A stretch of DNA of 64,000 nt from Rapidithrix thailandica. GTDB lineage: Bacteria; Bacteroidota; Bacteroidia; Cytophagales; Flammeovirgaceae. The translations under genes were made by a program, and so were the position numbers. Each line of letters starts with the position of its first letter. Positions within the stretch are counted from its first letter, which is position 1. The notes beneath the pieces were generated by a model. The model was not told the origin of the DNA. It did not search any database and saw only the letters and a list, made by a program, of their open reading frames with translations. This document shows positions 53,887 through 62,315 of the stretch, one piece after another. The stretch lies in NCBI RefSeq assembly GCF_039710355.1, contig NZ_JBDKWZ010000001.1, forward strand, positions 310,001 to 374,000, in the 5' to 3' direction.

Positions 53887-53915
53887 TTTATCCAACCTAC
53901 CTGCAAAAGCACAAA

Positions 53916-53958
53916 AACACTCGCTGGTGTGGGATAGCCACCCGGCGGGTGTTTCTTT
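53916..53958 (+). terminator. Intra-operon hairpin between atpE and atpF (attenuator-like)
   Basis: AACACTCGCTGG pairs with CCGGCGGGTGTT with two G-T pairs, extended by GTGG/CCAC with a bulge, and is followed by TTTCTTT. It looks like a leaky terminator inside the operon, 30 bp past the atpE stop. Confidence 0.6.
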
Positions 53959-53998
53959 AAGTCAAAACAAATCAATAGATCATAAATACAACAAATCC

Positions 53999-54493
53999 AT
54001 GGAATTAGTAACACCGGGTATAGGATTAGTATTCTGGACTTCAGTAGTTTTTCTTCTTGTAGTCGTTGTGTTGGGTAAGTTTGCCGTAAAACCTATTGCA
54101 CAAGCCTTAAAAGAAAGAGAAGATACCATCGCTCAGGCTTTGAATGCTTCGGAAAACGCTAAAGAAGAAGTAGAAAAACTGAATGCCGAAATTGCCGATA
54201 TGAAAAAAGAGGCCCGTGCCGAGAGAGAAGAGATCCTGAAAGAGGCCAAAGACAATGCCGGTAAAATCCTTAACGAAGCCCAGGCAAAAGCCAAAGAAGA
54301 AGCTGACCGATTGGTGAAAGCCGCTCAACAGTCGATCTTGGCAGAGCAACAAAAAGCAATGGCCGAAGTGAAAAAAGAAGTGGCTCGCTTGTCGTTGGAA
54401 ATTGCTGAAAAAGTAGTGAGAAAAGAGTTGGCTGATAGCCAAGCACACCAATCATTGGTGGGTGAGTTGTTAAAAGAAGTACACGTTAAATAA
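53999..54493 (+). CDS. atpF: ATP synthase F0 subunit b
   Basis: 164 residues from ATG 53999 (M-E-L-V-T-P-G-I-G-L-V-F-W-T). One membrane helix (about 7-28) with the F-A-V-K-P-I motif, then a long charged coiled coil (about 35-135) typical of the peripheral stalk, rich in Ala, Glu and Lys. It links the a subunit to delta and alpha. An in-frame GTG upstream would lie in the preceding hairpin and is unlikely to be used. Followed by atpH after 12 bp. Confidence 0.96.
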   Translation: MELVTPGIGLVFWTSVVFLLVVVVLGKFAVKPIAQALKEREDTIAQALNASENAKEEVEKLNAEIADMKKEARAEREEILKEAKDNAGKILNEAQAKAKEEADRLVKAAQQSILAEQQKAMAEVKKEVARLSLEIAEKVVRKELADSQAHQSLVGELLKEVHVK

Positions 54494-54505
54494 ATTGATT
54501 GATTC

Positions 54506-55048
54506 ATGAATTCAGACGCAAGGGTTGCCGCTCGGTACGCAAAATCATTGATTTCATTAGCGCTGGAACAAAATAAGCTGGAAGATGTGAAGCAGGGGAT
54601 GACATTGGTAAGGGAAAGTTGTGAAGAACATCGCGACTTACGTTTGCTGCTCAGAAACCCCATCGTCTATAGCGATAAGAAATTTGCTATCCTCTCAGCC
54701 TTGTTCACCGGAAAAATTGATGACTTGCTCATAAAGTTTTTCCGCCTGCTTTGCAAAAAAGGACGTGAAGGGGTTTTGCAGGAAGTCGCCTCGGAAGTGC
54801 TACGGGAGTATAATATACTGAAGGGAATTCAACATTCTGAGTTGGTGACGGCCTTCCCGATTGACGCCAGCCTGAAGGGCGAATTTGAAAACTTGGTGCG
54901 CCAAGTTGCCAAAGCGGAAGTCGATTTGCATACAAGTGTAGATGAAGAATTGATCGGTGGTTTTGTCTTGAATATTGGCGACAAGCAGATTGATAGCTCT
55001 GTACAAAGCGGACTGAAGCGCATGAAGCAACAATTGATCAAATCATAA
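54506..55048 (+). CDS. atpH: ATP synthase F1 subunit delta
   Basis: 180 residues, the usual length. The N-terminal six-helix domain begins A-R-V-A-A-R-Y-A-K-S-L-I-S-L-A and contains R-E-S-C-E-E-H-R-D-L-R; the C-terminal part has the family motif D-E-E-L-I-G-G-F-V-L-N-I-G-D-K-Q-I-D-S-S-V. Subunit delta sits at the top of F1 and joins the stalk subunit b to alpha. In the operon between atpF (12 bp) and atpA (73 bp). Confidence 0.96.
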   Translation: MNSDARVAARYAKSLISLALEQNKLEDVKQGMTLVRESCEEHRDLRLLLRNPIVYSDKKFAILSALFTGKIDDLLIKFFRLLCKKGREGVLQEVASEVLREYNILKGIQHSELVTAFPIDASLKGEFENLVRQVAKAEVDLHTSVDEELIGGFVLNIGDKQIDSSVQSGLKRMKQQLIKS

Positions 55049-55121
55049 AGGAAAAGGCTTTGTGCCCTTTCGCTTAAAGTGAAAAAGTAGTATTTGAATA
55101 TTAATTATAAATCGTAAAAGA

Positions 55122-56702
55122 ATGTCTCAGGTAAGACCAGATGAGGTTTCTACAATATTAAGAGAGCAGCTGTCTAACTTCAAAAGCGAGGCTGAACTGG
55201 AAGAAGTAGGTACTGTACTCCAGGTAGGTGACGGGGTAGCTCGTATCTATGGCCTTTCTAATGCTCAAGCAGGAGAGCTGATCGAATTCGACAATGGCCT
55301 GATGGGCTTGGTATTGAACTTGGAAGAAGATAATGTAGGGGCGGTAATTTTCGGTGATTCCAGTGATATCAAAGAAGGCGATACGGTAAAAAGAACAGAG
55401 CGTATTTCTTCTGTGAAAGTGGGAGAAGGCTTGTTAGGCCGTGTGGTGGATACCTTAGGGAACCCCATTGACGGAAAAGGTGAGTTTAACAGTGAGTTAT
55501 ACGAGATGCCTTTGGAAAGAAAGGCTCCCGGTGTAATTTATCGTAAGCCTGTAACCGAACCGTTACAAACCGGTATCAAAGCGATTGACTCTATGATCCC
55601 GATCGGAAGAGGACAACGGGAGTTGATCATCGGTGACCGTCAAACGGGTAAAACTACCGTAGCGGTAGATACCATTATCAACCAAAAAGAGAATTACGAA
55701 AAAGGAGAGCCTGTATACTGTATCTATGTAGCGATCGGGCAAAAAGCTTCTACTGTTGCTCAAGTAGTAAACCAACTGGAAAAAGCCGGTGCTATGGATT
55801 ACACGGTAGTCGTTGCGGCTTCTGCTGCTGACCCGGCTCCTATGCAATTCTTTGCTCCTTATACCGGAGCGGCTATCGGTGAGTTCTTCCGGGATACCGG
55901 CCGTCATGCTTTGGTGATCTTTGATGACCTTTCTAAGCAAGCGGTGGCTTATCGGGAAGTGTCTCTCTTGTTGAGAAGACCTCCTGGACGTGAAGCTTAC
56001 CCTGGTGACGTATTCTACTTGCACTCTCGTTTGTTAGAGCGGGCGGCAAAAATCAACGATTCTCTGGAAATCGCTCAAAATATGAATGACTTGCCGGATT
56101 CTATCCGTCCATTGGTAAAAGGTGGAGGTTCTTTGACCGCCCTGCCTATCATTGAGACACAAGCCGGTGACGTTTCTGCTTATATTCCTACCAACGTTAT
56201 TTCCATTACAGACGGACAGATCTTCTTGGAATCGAACCTGTTCTTATCAGGTATCCGGCCTGCAATTAACGTAGGTATCTCTGTATCCCGAGTAGGGGGT
56301 GCCGCACAAATCAAATCCATGAAAAAAGTATCCGGTACTTTGAAATTGGATCAAGCACAGTTCCGTGAATTACAGGCTTTCGCCAAATTCGGTTCTGACT
56401 TGGATGCGGCTACCAAATTGACCATCGAGAGAGGGCTTCGTAACCAGGAAATCCTGAAGCAAAACCAATACTCTCCAGTAGCGGTTGAAAAGCAAGCAGC
56501 AATTATTTATGCTTCTACGAACGGCTTGTTAGACAAAGTTCCGGTAGAAAAAGTAAAAGCTTTTGAAGAAGAGTTCTTACAAGTATTGGACGAAAAACAA
56601 GCGGATACTTTAGCTGCCTTGAAGCAAGGGAAGTTGGATAACTCTGTGACCGACACCCTGAAAAAAGTAGCGAAAGAAGTAGCCGTAAATTATCAGGCAT
56701 AA
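55122..56702 (+). CDS. atpA: ATP synthase F1 subunit alpha
   Basis: 526 residues. N-terminal beta-barrel (about 25-95), nucleotide-binding domain with the P-loop G-D-R-Q-T-G-K-T near 174, V-V-A-A-S-A-A-D-P-A-P, and D-L-S-K-Q-A-V-A-Y-R-E, plus the conserved arginine finger region S-V-S-R-V-G-G-A-A-Q, then the C-terminal helical domain. It forms the hexamer with beta; the beta gene is not in the window. Codon use looks highly biased, as expected for a strongly expressed gene (impression, not calculated). Confidence 0.98.
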   Translation: MSQVRPDEVSTILREQLSNFKSEAELEEVGTVLQVGDGVARIYGLSNAQAGELIEFDNGLMGLVLNLEEDNVGAVIFGDSSDIKEGDTVKRTERISSVKVGEGLLGRVVDTLGNPIDGKGEFNSELYEMPLERKAPGVIYRKPVTEPLQTGIKAIDSMIPIGRGQRELIIGDRQTGKTTVAVDTIINQKENYEKGEPVYCIYVAIGQKASTVAQVVNQLEKAGAMDYTVVVAASAADPAPMQFFAPYTGAAIGEFFRDTGRHALVIFDDLSKQAVAYREVSLLLRRPPGREAYPGDVFYLHSRLLERAAKINDSLEIAQNMNDLPDSIRPLVKGGGSLTALPIIETQAGDVSAYIPTNVISITDGQIFLESNLFLSGIRPAINVGISVSRVGGAAQIKSMKKVSGTLKLDQAQFRELQAFAKFGSDLDAATKLTIERGLRNQEILKQNQYSPVAVEKQAAIIYASTNGLLDKVPVEKVKAFEEEFLQVLDEKQADTLAALKQGKLDNSVTDTLKKVAKEVAVNYQA

Positions 56703-56720
56703 ATCAATTAGAAATTATTT

Positions 56721-56749
56721 AGCAACCTGACCCTGGCCGTCAGGTTGCT
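56721..56749 (+). terminator. Intra-operon hairpin between atpA and atpG
   Basis: AGCAACCTGAC pairs perfectly with GTCAGGTTGCT (11 bp) around the 7-nt loop CCTGGCC; only TTTC follows, so it may be a leaky terminator or an mRNA-stabilising end for the atpA transcript. Confidence 0.55.
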
Positions 56750-56773
56750 TTCACATAGAATAATTTATCATCG

Positions 56774-57667
56774 ATGGCGAGTCTTAAAGAGGTAAAAACG
56801 CGGATCAACTCGGTTATTTCCACGCAGCAAATCACAAAAGCGATGAAGATGGTGGCTGCGGCTAAGTTGAGAAGGGCTCAGGATAAAATCATTCAGTTGC
56901 GCCCTTATTCTCAAAAACTCGAAGGTATCTTGCACAATGTAGCGAGCGCTGTGGCCGGAGAACAATCCAGCAAGTATACCGAAGAAAGAGAAGTGAAAAA
57001 GGTGCTGTTAGTAGTGATTTCTTCTGACCGGGGCTTGTGCGGAAGTTTTAACTCCAACGCTATCAAACAAGCGATTAGCTTGATGGAAGGCAAATATGCT
57101 GAGCTGAACCGGCAAGGCAATGTGGAAGTAATGTGTATCGGTTCTAAAGCCCATCAGTTTTTCAGTAAGAGGGGTGATAAAGTCATTGATGAATATGTGG
57201 AGCTGTTCCACCACCTGACTTTTGATGAAGTGCGCAAAGCGGCCGAACATGTAATGTATGCATTCCGTACAGGTGAATTCGACAAAGTGGAGTTGATTTA
57301 TAATGAGTTTAAGAATGTAGCTACTCAAGTGGTAAGAGCGGAAGAGTTCCTGCCATTGAAGCAAAAAGAAAGCTCATTAGATGAGACCGCTTCATCACAA
57401 GAATTAGATTATATCTTTGAGCCGAGCAAGGTGCAAATTGTAGAAGAATTGATTCCGAAAACACTGAAGATTTCTTTTTACAAAGCCTTGTTAGAATCAA
57501 ATGCTTCTGAACACGGTGCTCGGATGACTTCTATGGATAAGGCAACAGACAATGCCAGCGAGCTGTTGAAAGACTTGCGCCTTACCTATAACCGTACCCG
57601 TCAGGCGGCCATTACCAAAGAAATTTTGGAAATCGTGGGTGGTGCCGAAGCATTGGCGCAAAGCTAA
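56774..57667 (+). CDS. atpG: ATP synthase F1 subunit gamma
   Basis: 297 residues. N-terminal coiled-coil part M-A-S-L-K-E-V-K-T-R-I-N-S-V and T-K-A-M-K-M-V-A-A-A-K-L-R-R-A, Rossmann-like middle with S-S-D-R-G-L-C-G-S-F-N, and C-terminal M-D-K-A-T-D-N-A-S-E-L with the family end K-E-I-L-E-I-V-G-G-A. It is the central rotor shaft of F1. It is the last gene of the operon here; atpD and atpC do not follow. A terminator lies about 30 bp downstream. Confidence 0.97.
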   Translation: MASLKEVKTRINSVISTQQITKAMKMVAAAKLRRAQDKIIQLRPYSQKLEGILHNVASAVAGEQSSKYTEEREVKKVLLVVISSDRGLCGSFNSNAIKQAISLMEGKYAELNRQGNVEVMCIGSKAHQFFSKRGDKVIDEYVELFHHLTFDEVRKAAEHVMYAFRTGEFDKVELIYNEFKNVATQVVRAEEFLPLKQKESSLDETASSQELDYIFEPSKVQIVEELIPKTLKISFYKALLESNASEHGARMTSMDKATDNASELLKDLRLTYNRTRQAAITKEILEIVGGAEALAQS

Positions 57668-57697
57668 AATTGACTCATTCCGTAAGGTATATATTCG

Positions 57698-57726
57698 AGG
57701 AGCTTTTGAACAAAGCTCCTTTTTTA
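57698..57726 (+). terminator. Terminator of the atp operon
   Basis: AGGAGCTTT pairs with AAAGCTCCT (9 bp) around TGAAC, followed by TTTTTT. Confidence 0.88.
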
Positions 57727-57745
57727 TTTCCGGCCTTTGGGTTGT

Positions 57746-58264
57746 TTACTTTATCCTTTTGTACAGTGTGCAACTGTATCCATACCGCTCCGTATTTGAC
57801 AGAATCGGGATACCTAGAAGGCTGAAGGTGGAAATTTTTTTATTGAACGCGCTTTGAGGTAACTCTAAGCGGGCGATTTCTTCTAACTTTGCATGTTGTA
57901 AATAATAATGAATGACCCTTTTATTCCGGGAGAGCATATGATCCGTAATGATGAGGTAATCGTAGTCGAAGAGCTCACGTTGCCGCTGTTCCCGTACTTC
58001 CAGGTCTGCGTACCAGTCCATAAACTGAAACTGTGAACCGGCTTGGGTGACAGCATAATAATACATCGGCTCTCCTACTACAAAACTGCCTGCCGGAATA
58101 TTCTGTCGGATAAAGTCCTGGGAAACATGTGGGTTGCGCTGCTCCCGGCTGCTGTAAATCTGCAAGTTTTTGAGGACGTAATAACTGAAATTAAATAATC
58201 CTAATCCGCTGATTAATAGCGTGATATAGAACTTTGGTCCGAGGGTTTTTATTCTGTTAAGCAA
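57746..58264 (-). pseudogene. Probable remnant: C-terminal part of a GT39/ArnT-like membrane glycosyltransferase
   Basis: 172 codons from TTG 58262-58264, with no ATG before codon 67 or so. One hydrophobic helix (about 12-32) is followed by a soluble domain with R-Q-N-I-P-A-G-S-F-V-V-G-E-P-M-Y-Y-Y-A and Y-D-Y-L-I-I-T-D-H-M, which resembles the periplasmic C-terminal domain of large polytopic glycosyltransferases of the ArnT/dolichyl-phosphate-mannose type (usually over 450 residues). The catalytic N-terminal loops and about ten membrane helices are missing; directly upstream is a stop codon and then the bshC promoter region. I read it as a deletion remnant; a real small protein cannot be excluded. 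Confidence 0.5.
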
Positions 58265-58339
58265 GTGTTAAATCATTTGGGTGGCAGAACCAAAAATAGA
58301 CAGGGCAACTATCTTGCAAAAGCAATCACACGATAAACT

Positions 58340-59908
58340 ATGAAAAACGTCCCAATCTCGTTTGAAACGACCAATCAGTTTTCCAAAATTTTTCTGGATT
58401 ACATACGGCAAGCAGCGCCTCTTCATGCATTTTATAATTTGCATCCAAAAATACAAAACTTTGGCGAAGTGTTGACCAAGCGTACATTCAGCCCGGAAGC
58501 CCGGCAACGTCTGCATCAAAGTTTATTGGCTCAATATGCCTCTTTAGAAGAATCTCCTAAAGAGCAAATTGACAGCTTGCTCCATGAAAACACCTTTACC
58601 GTAACTACCGGACACCAATTAAATATCTTTACCGGCCCTTTGTATTTCATCTATAAGGTGGTGACGGTAATTAACCTTGCCAAACAACTTAAAAAAGCAT
58701 ACCCCCAATACAATTTTGTGCCTGTGTATTGGATGGCTTCCGAAGACCATGACTTTGAAGAAATCAAGTATTTTCATTTGTTTGGTCAGCGCCATGAGTG
58801 GCAGCATCCCGACCCCAAAGGAGCCGTAGGTCATATGGACCTGCAAGGTTTGGACGAAATCCTGAACGAGGTGGAGAATTTGCCAGCCGTATTCCAAAAA
58901 GCTTATACGGAATGTAAAACCCTGGCAGAGGCCAAACGGTATTATGTGAATGCACTTTTTGGCAAACAGGGCCTTGTAGTAGTAGACGGTGACGATAAGG
59001 CCTTGAAGAGAGCCTTTGGACCTGTAATCAAAGATGATCTGCTCAACCATTCGGCAAAAGCTTTGGTAGAAAAAACAGATGAAGCCCTCCAAGCCAAAGG
59101 GTACAAAAATCAGATATTTGCCCGGGATATTAATTTCTTCTATCTGGATTGTCAATTGAGAGAACGGATCGTCAAAGACAACGGGGGAGAAGGGCATTAT
59201 TATGAAGTGTTGAACAAAGACGAAAAATTGTCGGAGCAAGAACTCTTGGAGTTATTGGAGACCCACCCTGAGCGTTTCAGCCCGAATGTAGTGATGCGTC
59301 CGGTATATCAGGAAACCATCTTGCCTAATATTGCCTATATCGGAGGACCTGCCGAAATTGCCTACTGGCTACAACTAAAAGCCGTATTTGATCATTATCA
59401 GGTGGACTATCCTTTATTGGTACCCCGAAATTTTGCTTTGGTGATTAATAAATCAAGTCTGAGCCGTTTGGATAAACTAGGGTTTAAGGAAGGAGAACTT
59501 TTTCAAGAAATTCATGAATTGAAAAAACTTTACCTGGACCGCCATTCGGAAAACGCGATTGAATTGACCCGGGAAGTCGAAGCATTTCAACAGTTGTTTC
59601 AAAATGTATTAGAGAAAGCTGAACAGGTGGATAAATCTTTAGTGGGGTTTGTCGGGGCAGAAGAGAAAAAAGGCTTGAAAGCGCTGGATAATATTGCTAA
59701 ACGGATGAAAAAATCCGAAGAGCGTAATCAAGAGACGGCTATGAGTCAAATTGAAAAATTAAAAGAGAAACTGTTTCCAAACGGGGGGCTACAAGAGAGG
59801 CACGACAATTTTTTGAATTTCTACCTTAATGATCCTGAGTTTATCGACAAGTTGCTGGCTACATTAGAGCCGCTCGATTTCAGGTTTCATGTACTCCGTT
59901 ACGAATAA
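58340..59908 (+). CDS. bshC: Putative cysteine ligase BshC (bacillithiol synthesis)
   Basis: 522 residues, the usual length. Family motifs are V-T-T-G-H-Q-L-N-I-F-T-G-P-L-Y-F-I-Y-K, W-M-A-S-E-D-H-D-F-E-E-I, N-V-V-M-R-P-V-Y-Q-E-T-I-L-P-N and Y-I-G-G-P-A-E-I-A-Y-W, with a long C-terminal coiled-coil part (about 375-475). BshC joins cysteine to glucosaminyl-malate, the last step of bacillithiol synthesis, in the cytoplasm. The partners bshA and bshB are not in the window. Single gene with a palindromic terminator. Confidence 0.95.
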   Translation: MKNVPISFETTNQFSKIFLDYIRQAAPLHAFYNLHPKIQNFGEVLTKRTFSPEARQRLHQSLLAQYASLEESPKEQIDSLLHENTFTVTTGHQLNIFTGPLYFIYKVVTVINLAKQLKKAYPQYNFVPVYWMASEDHDFEEIKYFHLFGQRHEWQHPDPKGAVGHMDLQGLDEILNEVENLPAVFQKAYTECKTLAEAKRYYVNALFGKQGLVVVDGDDKALKRAFGPVIKDDLLNHSAKALVEKTDEALQAKGYKNQIFARDINFFYLDCQLRERIVKDNGGEGHYYEVLNKDEKLSEQELLELLETHPERFSPNVVMRPVYQETILPNIAYIGGPAEIAYWLQLKAVFDHYQVDYPLLVPRNFALVINKSSLSRLDKLGFKEGELFQEIHELKKLYLDRHSENAIELTREVEAFQQLFQNVLEKAEQVDKSLVGFVGAEEKKGLKALDNIAKRMKKSEERNQETAMSQIEKLKEKLFPNGGLQERHDNFLNFYLNDPEFIDKLLATLEPLDFRFHVLRYE

Positions 59909-59909
59909 A

Positions 59910-59941
59910 ATACAAAAAAGGGCCTAGGCCCTTTTTTGTAT
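59910..59941. terminator. Palindromic terminator of bshC
   Basis: Perfect 32-bp palindrome with GGGCCTAGGCCC in the centre, A run on the left and T run on the right; works in the plus direction for bshC. Confidence 0.88.
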
Positions 59942-60103
59942 ATATACAGTTTGTAAATGAGCAAAAAAGCGCTTGGCTCAATGATTTACTTTCGGTGATG
60001 ATTAGGCTGGATCACCGCTCCCGGGAATAACTTCCCCCGATTCTCTGTATAATTTTTGGCATTTGTTATTACCTTTGTGGGCAAATTAAATTTTTAAAAA
60101 GCC

Positions 60104-60703
60104 ATGGCAAGTACCTCAAACCAGCAAAAAGGTAAAATGTTTGAAAATCCGTTCTTGGATCGGTTGACCAGAACGCATATTTCCATTCCCTTGATCATTT
60201 TTTATGGGACTGCAATTGGAGTGATTTCCTATGCCTCGATACATCATATATTGTCTTGGTGGCAAATTGTACTGAGTTTCCTGGTAGGATTCATCTTCTT
60301 TACTTGGATAGAGTACATCGCTCACCGTTATCTGTATCATATGGAAACCGATTCGCCTGTAAAAGCGGATTTGCAGCATAAGTTACACGGGTTGCATCAC
60401 GATTATCCCAATGACAAAGGGCGCTTGGCAATGCCTCCTTTTCTTGCTGCTCTGTTAGCCGTTGGTTTTTTCTATTTGTTTAATTTTATTATGGGCAGTT
60501 GGGCGTATGGGTTTTTGCCCGGTTTTATCAGTGGGTATGCAGCGTACCTGAGTGTACACTACATCGTGCATGCATTCCGTCCACCGAATAATGCGCTCAA
60601 AATCTTATGGGTGAATCACGGTATTCATCATTACAAAGCTCCGGACAAGGCTTTTGGCGTTTCTTCTCCCCTTTGGGATTACATTTACCGCACGATGCCC
60701 TAA
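60104..60703 (+). CDS. Fatty acid hydroxylase/sterol desaturase family membrane protein
   Basis: 199 residues. Four hydrophobic segments and the His boxes of the superfamily: H-R-Y-L-Y-H (HxxxxH), H-G-L-H-H-D (HxxHH), S-V-H-Y-I-V-H and H-G-I-H-H-Y-K. All His clusters for the di-iron site are present. Members hydroxylate or desaturate lipids; in Bacteroidota some are thought to hydroxylate fatty acyl groups of sphingolipids or carotenoids. Substrate cannot be told here. Single gene closed by its own terminator. Confidence 0.88.
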   Translation: MASTSNQQKGKMFENPFLDRLTRTHISIPLIIFYGTAIGVISYASIHHILSWWQIVLSFLVGFIFFTWIEYIAHRYLYHMETDSPVKADLQHKLHGLHHDYPNDKGRLAMPPFLAALLAVGFFYLFNFIMGSWAYGFLPGFISGYAAYLSVHYIVHAFRPPNNALKILWVNHGIHHYKAPDKAFGVSSPLWDYIYRTMP

Positions 60704-60776
60704 GCTTCACTTTTGAGAGAAAAATGGAGAAATTTCTCCATAGAAAATTTGAAATCAATGTTTTACACCATAGATT

Positions 60777-60805
60777 AAGCCACTTCCTACAGAGTGGCTT
60801 TTTTT
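60777..60805 (+). terminator. Terminator of the hydroxylase-family gene
   Basis: AAGCCACT pairs with AGTGGCTT (8 bp) around TCCTACAG, followed by seven T. Confidence 0.85.
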
Positions 60806-60883
60806 ATAAATTGCAAATCAAATAAGCTAAAAAAAGGACAGGTACAAAGTTTCCTTTTTTTGCTTGATAAACCTAAACAACCT

Positions 60884-62245
60884 ATGGAAAAGTTTATAGC
60901 CGAGAACAAGGAGCGCTTTATTGGCGAGTTGATCGACTTGTTAAAGATTCCTTCAGTAAGTACGGATGCCAAACACAAACCGGACGTAATCAAAACGGCA
61001 GAGTTTGTAAAAGAAAAACTATTGTCCGCGGGTGCAGATGTGGTCGAAATTTGTGAAACTGCCGGGCTTCCGATTGTCTACGGAGAAAAAATCATCGACC
61101 CGAGTTTGCCTACCGTATTGGTATACGGGCATTACGATGTACAACCGGCCGATCCTTTGGAATTGTGGAATTCGCCTCCGTTTGAGCCGGTCATCAAAGA
61201 TGAAAAGATTTATGCCCGGGGAGCTTGTGACGACAAAGGCCAAATGTACATGCACGTAAAGGCTTTTGAAACGATGATGGCTACCGGTAAGCTGACCTGC
61301 AATGTGAAGTTTATGATTGAGGGAGAAGAGGAAATCGGTTCTCCGAATTTGGAAATCTATGTGAGGGAAAATCAGGATAAACTCAAAGCGGATGTGATCC
61401 TTATTTCAGATACGGGGATGCTAAGCAACGATACGCCTTCTATCACCACCGGTTTGAGAGGTTTGAGTTATGTAGAGGTAGAAGTAACCGGGCCTAAGCG
61501 GGATCTTCACTCCGGGTTATATGGAGGAGGAGTTGCCAACCCGATCAACGTGTTGTGCGAAATGATTGCTTCCCTGAAAGATGAGAACAATAAAATTACG
61601 GTGGCTGGTTTCTACGATAAAGTTGTTGAGCTATCAGAAGAAGAGCGTGCCGCCATGAATGCCGCTCCGTTTAACATTGAGGATTTCAAAGCAGATACCG
61701 GTGTACCGGAAGTGGCCGGTGAAAAGGGATATACTACTTTGGAGCATACTTCTATCCGTCCGACATTAGATGTTAACGGTATTTGGGGTGGATATATGGA
61801 AGAAGGTGCCAAAACGGTAATTGCTTCAAAAGCCTATGCCAAAATCTCTATGCGTTTGGTACCGGATCAAAACCCGGACGAAATCACCGAGCTGTTCCAA
61901 AAGCACTTTGAATCCATCGCACCGTCTACCGTAACAGTGAAAGTGAATCCTCACCATGGCGGCCGTCCGGTAGTGACTCCTACGGATTCTGTGGAATACC
62001 AAGCGGCCAGTAAGGCCTATGAGGCTACCTTTGGCAAAAAGCCGGTTCCTATGCGTGGAGGAGGAAGCATTCCGATCGTGGCAATGTTTAAAGAATTACT
62101 TGGGTTGGATTCTGTATTAATGGGCTTTGGTCTGGATACCGATGCAATCCACTCTCCGAATGAGCATTTTGGTATCTTCAACTTTATGAAAGGTATCGAA
62201 ACGATTCCGTTGTTCTATCAAAACTATGCGGAATTGAAAAAGTAA
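60884..62245 (+). CDS. M20-family dipeptidase
   Basis: 453 residues from ATG 60884 (M-E-K-F-I-A-E-N-K-E-R-F); an upstream TTG in frame overlaps the preceding terminator and is unlikely. The two-zinc site is complete: V-Y-G-H-Y-D-V-Q-P, A-R-G-A-C-D-D-K-G-Q, I-E-G-E-E-E-I-G-S, S-D-T-G-M and D-A-I-H-S-P-N-E-H. A dimerisation lid (about 200-350) has G-L-R-G-L-S-Y-V-E-V-E-V. No signal peptide, so it hydrolyses dipeptides or acyl amino acids in the cytoplasm. Ends at a bidirectional terminator. Confidence 0.94.
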   Translation: MEKFIAENKERFIGELIDLLKIPSVSTDAKHKPDVIKTAEFVKEKLLSAGADVVEICETAGLPIVYGEKIIDPSLPTVLVYGHYDVQPADPLELWNSPPFEPVIKDEKIYARGACDDKGQMYMHVKAFETMMATGKLTCNVKFMIEGEEEIGSPNLEIYVRENQDKLKADVILISDTGMLSNDTPSITTGLRGLSYVEVEVTGPKRDLHSGLYGGGVANPINVLCEMIASLKDENNKITVAGFYDKVVELSEEERAAMNAAPFNIEDFKADTGVPEVAGEKGYTTLEHTSIRPTLDVNGIWGGYMEEGAKTVIASKAYAKISMRLVPDQNPDEITELFQKHFESIAPSTVTVKVNPHHGGRPVVTPTDSVEYQAASKAYEATFGKKPVPMRGGGSIPIVAMFKELLGLDSVLMGFGLDTDAIHSPNEHFGIFNFMKGIETIPLFYQNYAELKK

Positions 62246-62284
62246 AAAAACAGGGGATTGGCAATAAGCCAATCCCCTGTTTTT
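62246..62284. terminator. Bidirectional terminator, dipeptidase / oxidoreductase
   Basis: AAAAACAGGGGATTGGC pairs perfectly with GCCAATCCCCTGTTTTT (17 bp) around AATAA. It starts directly after the dipeptidase stop codon. Confidence 0.92.
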
Positions 62285-62315
62285 GCATTTTGCCTGTAAT
62301 CACTTCTTCTGTTGA

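Noticed and set aside
58619..59239. Open frame of 206 codons on the minus strand
   Set aside because: Antisense to bshC, whose motifs are all conserved in the other strand; no family features.
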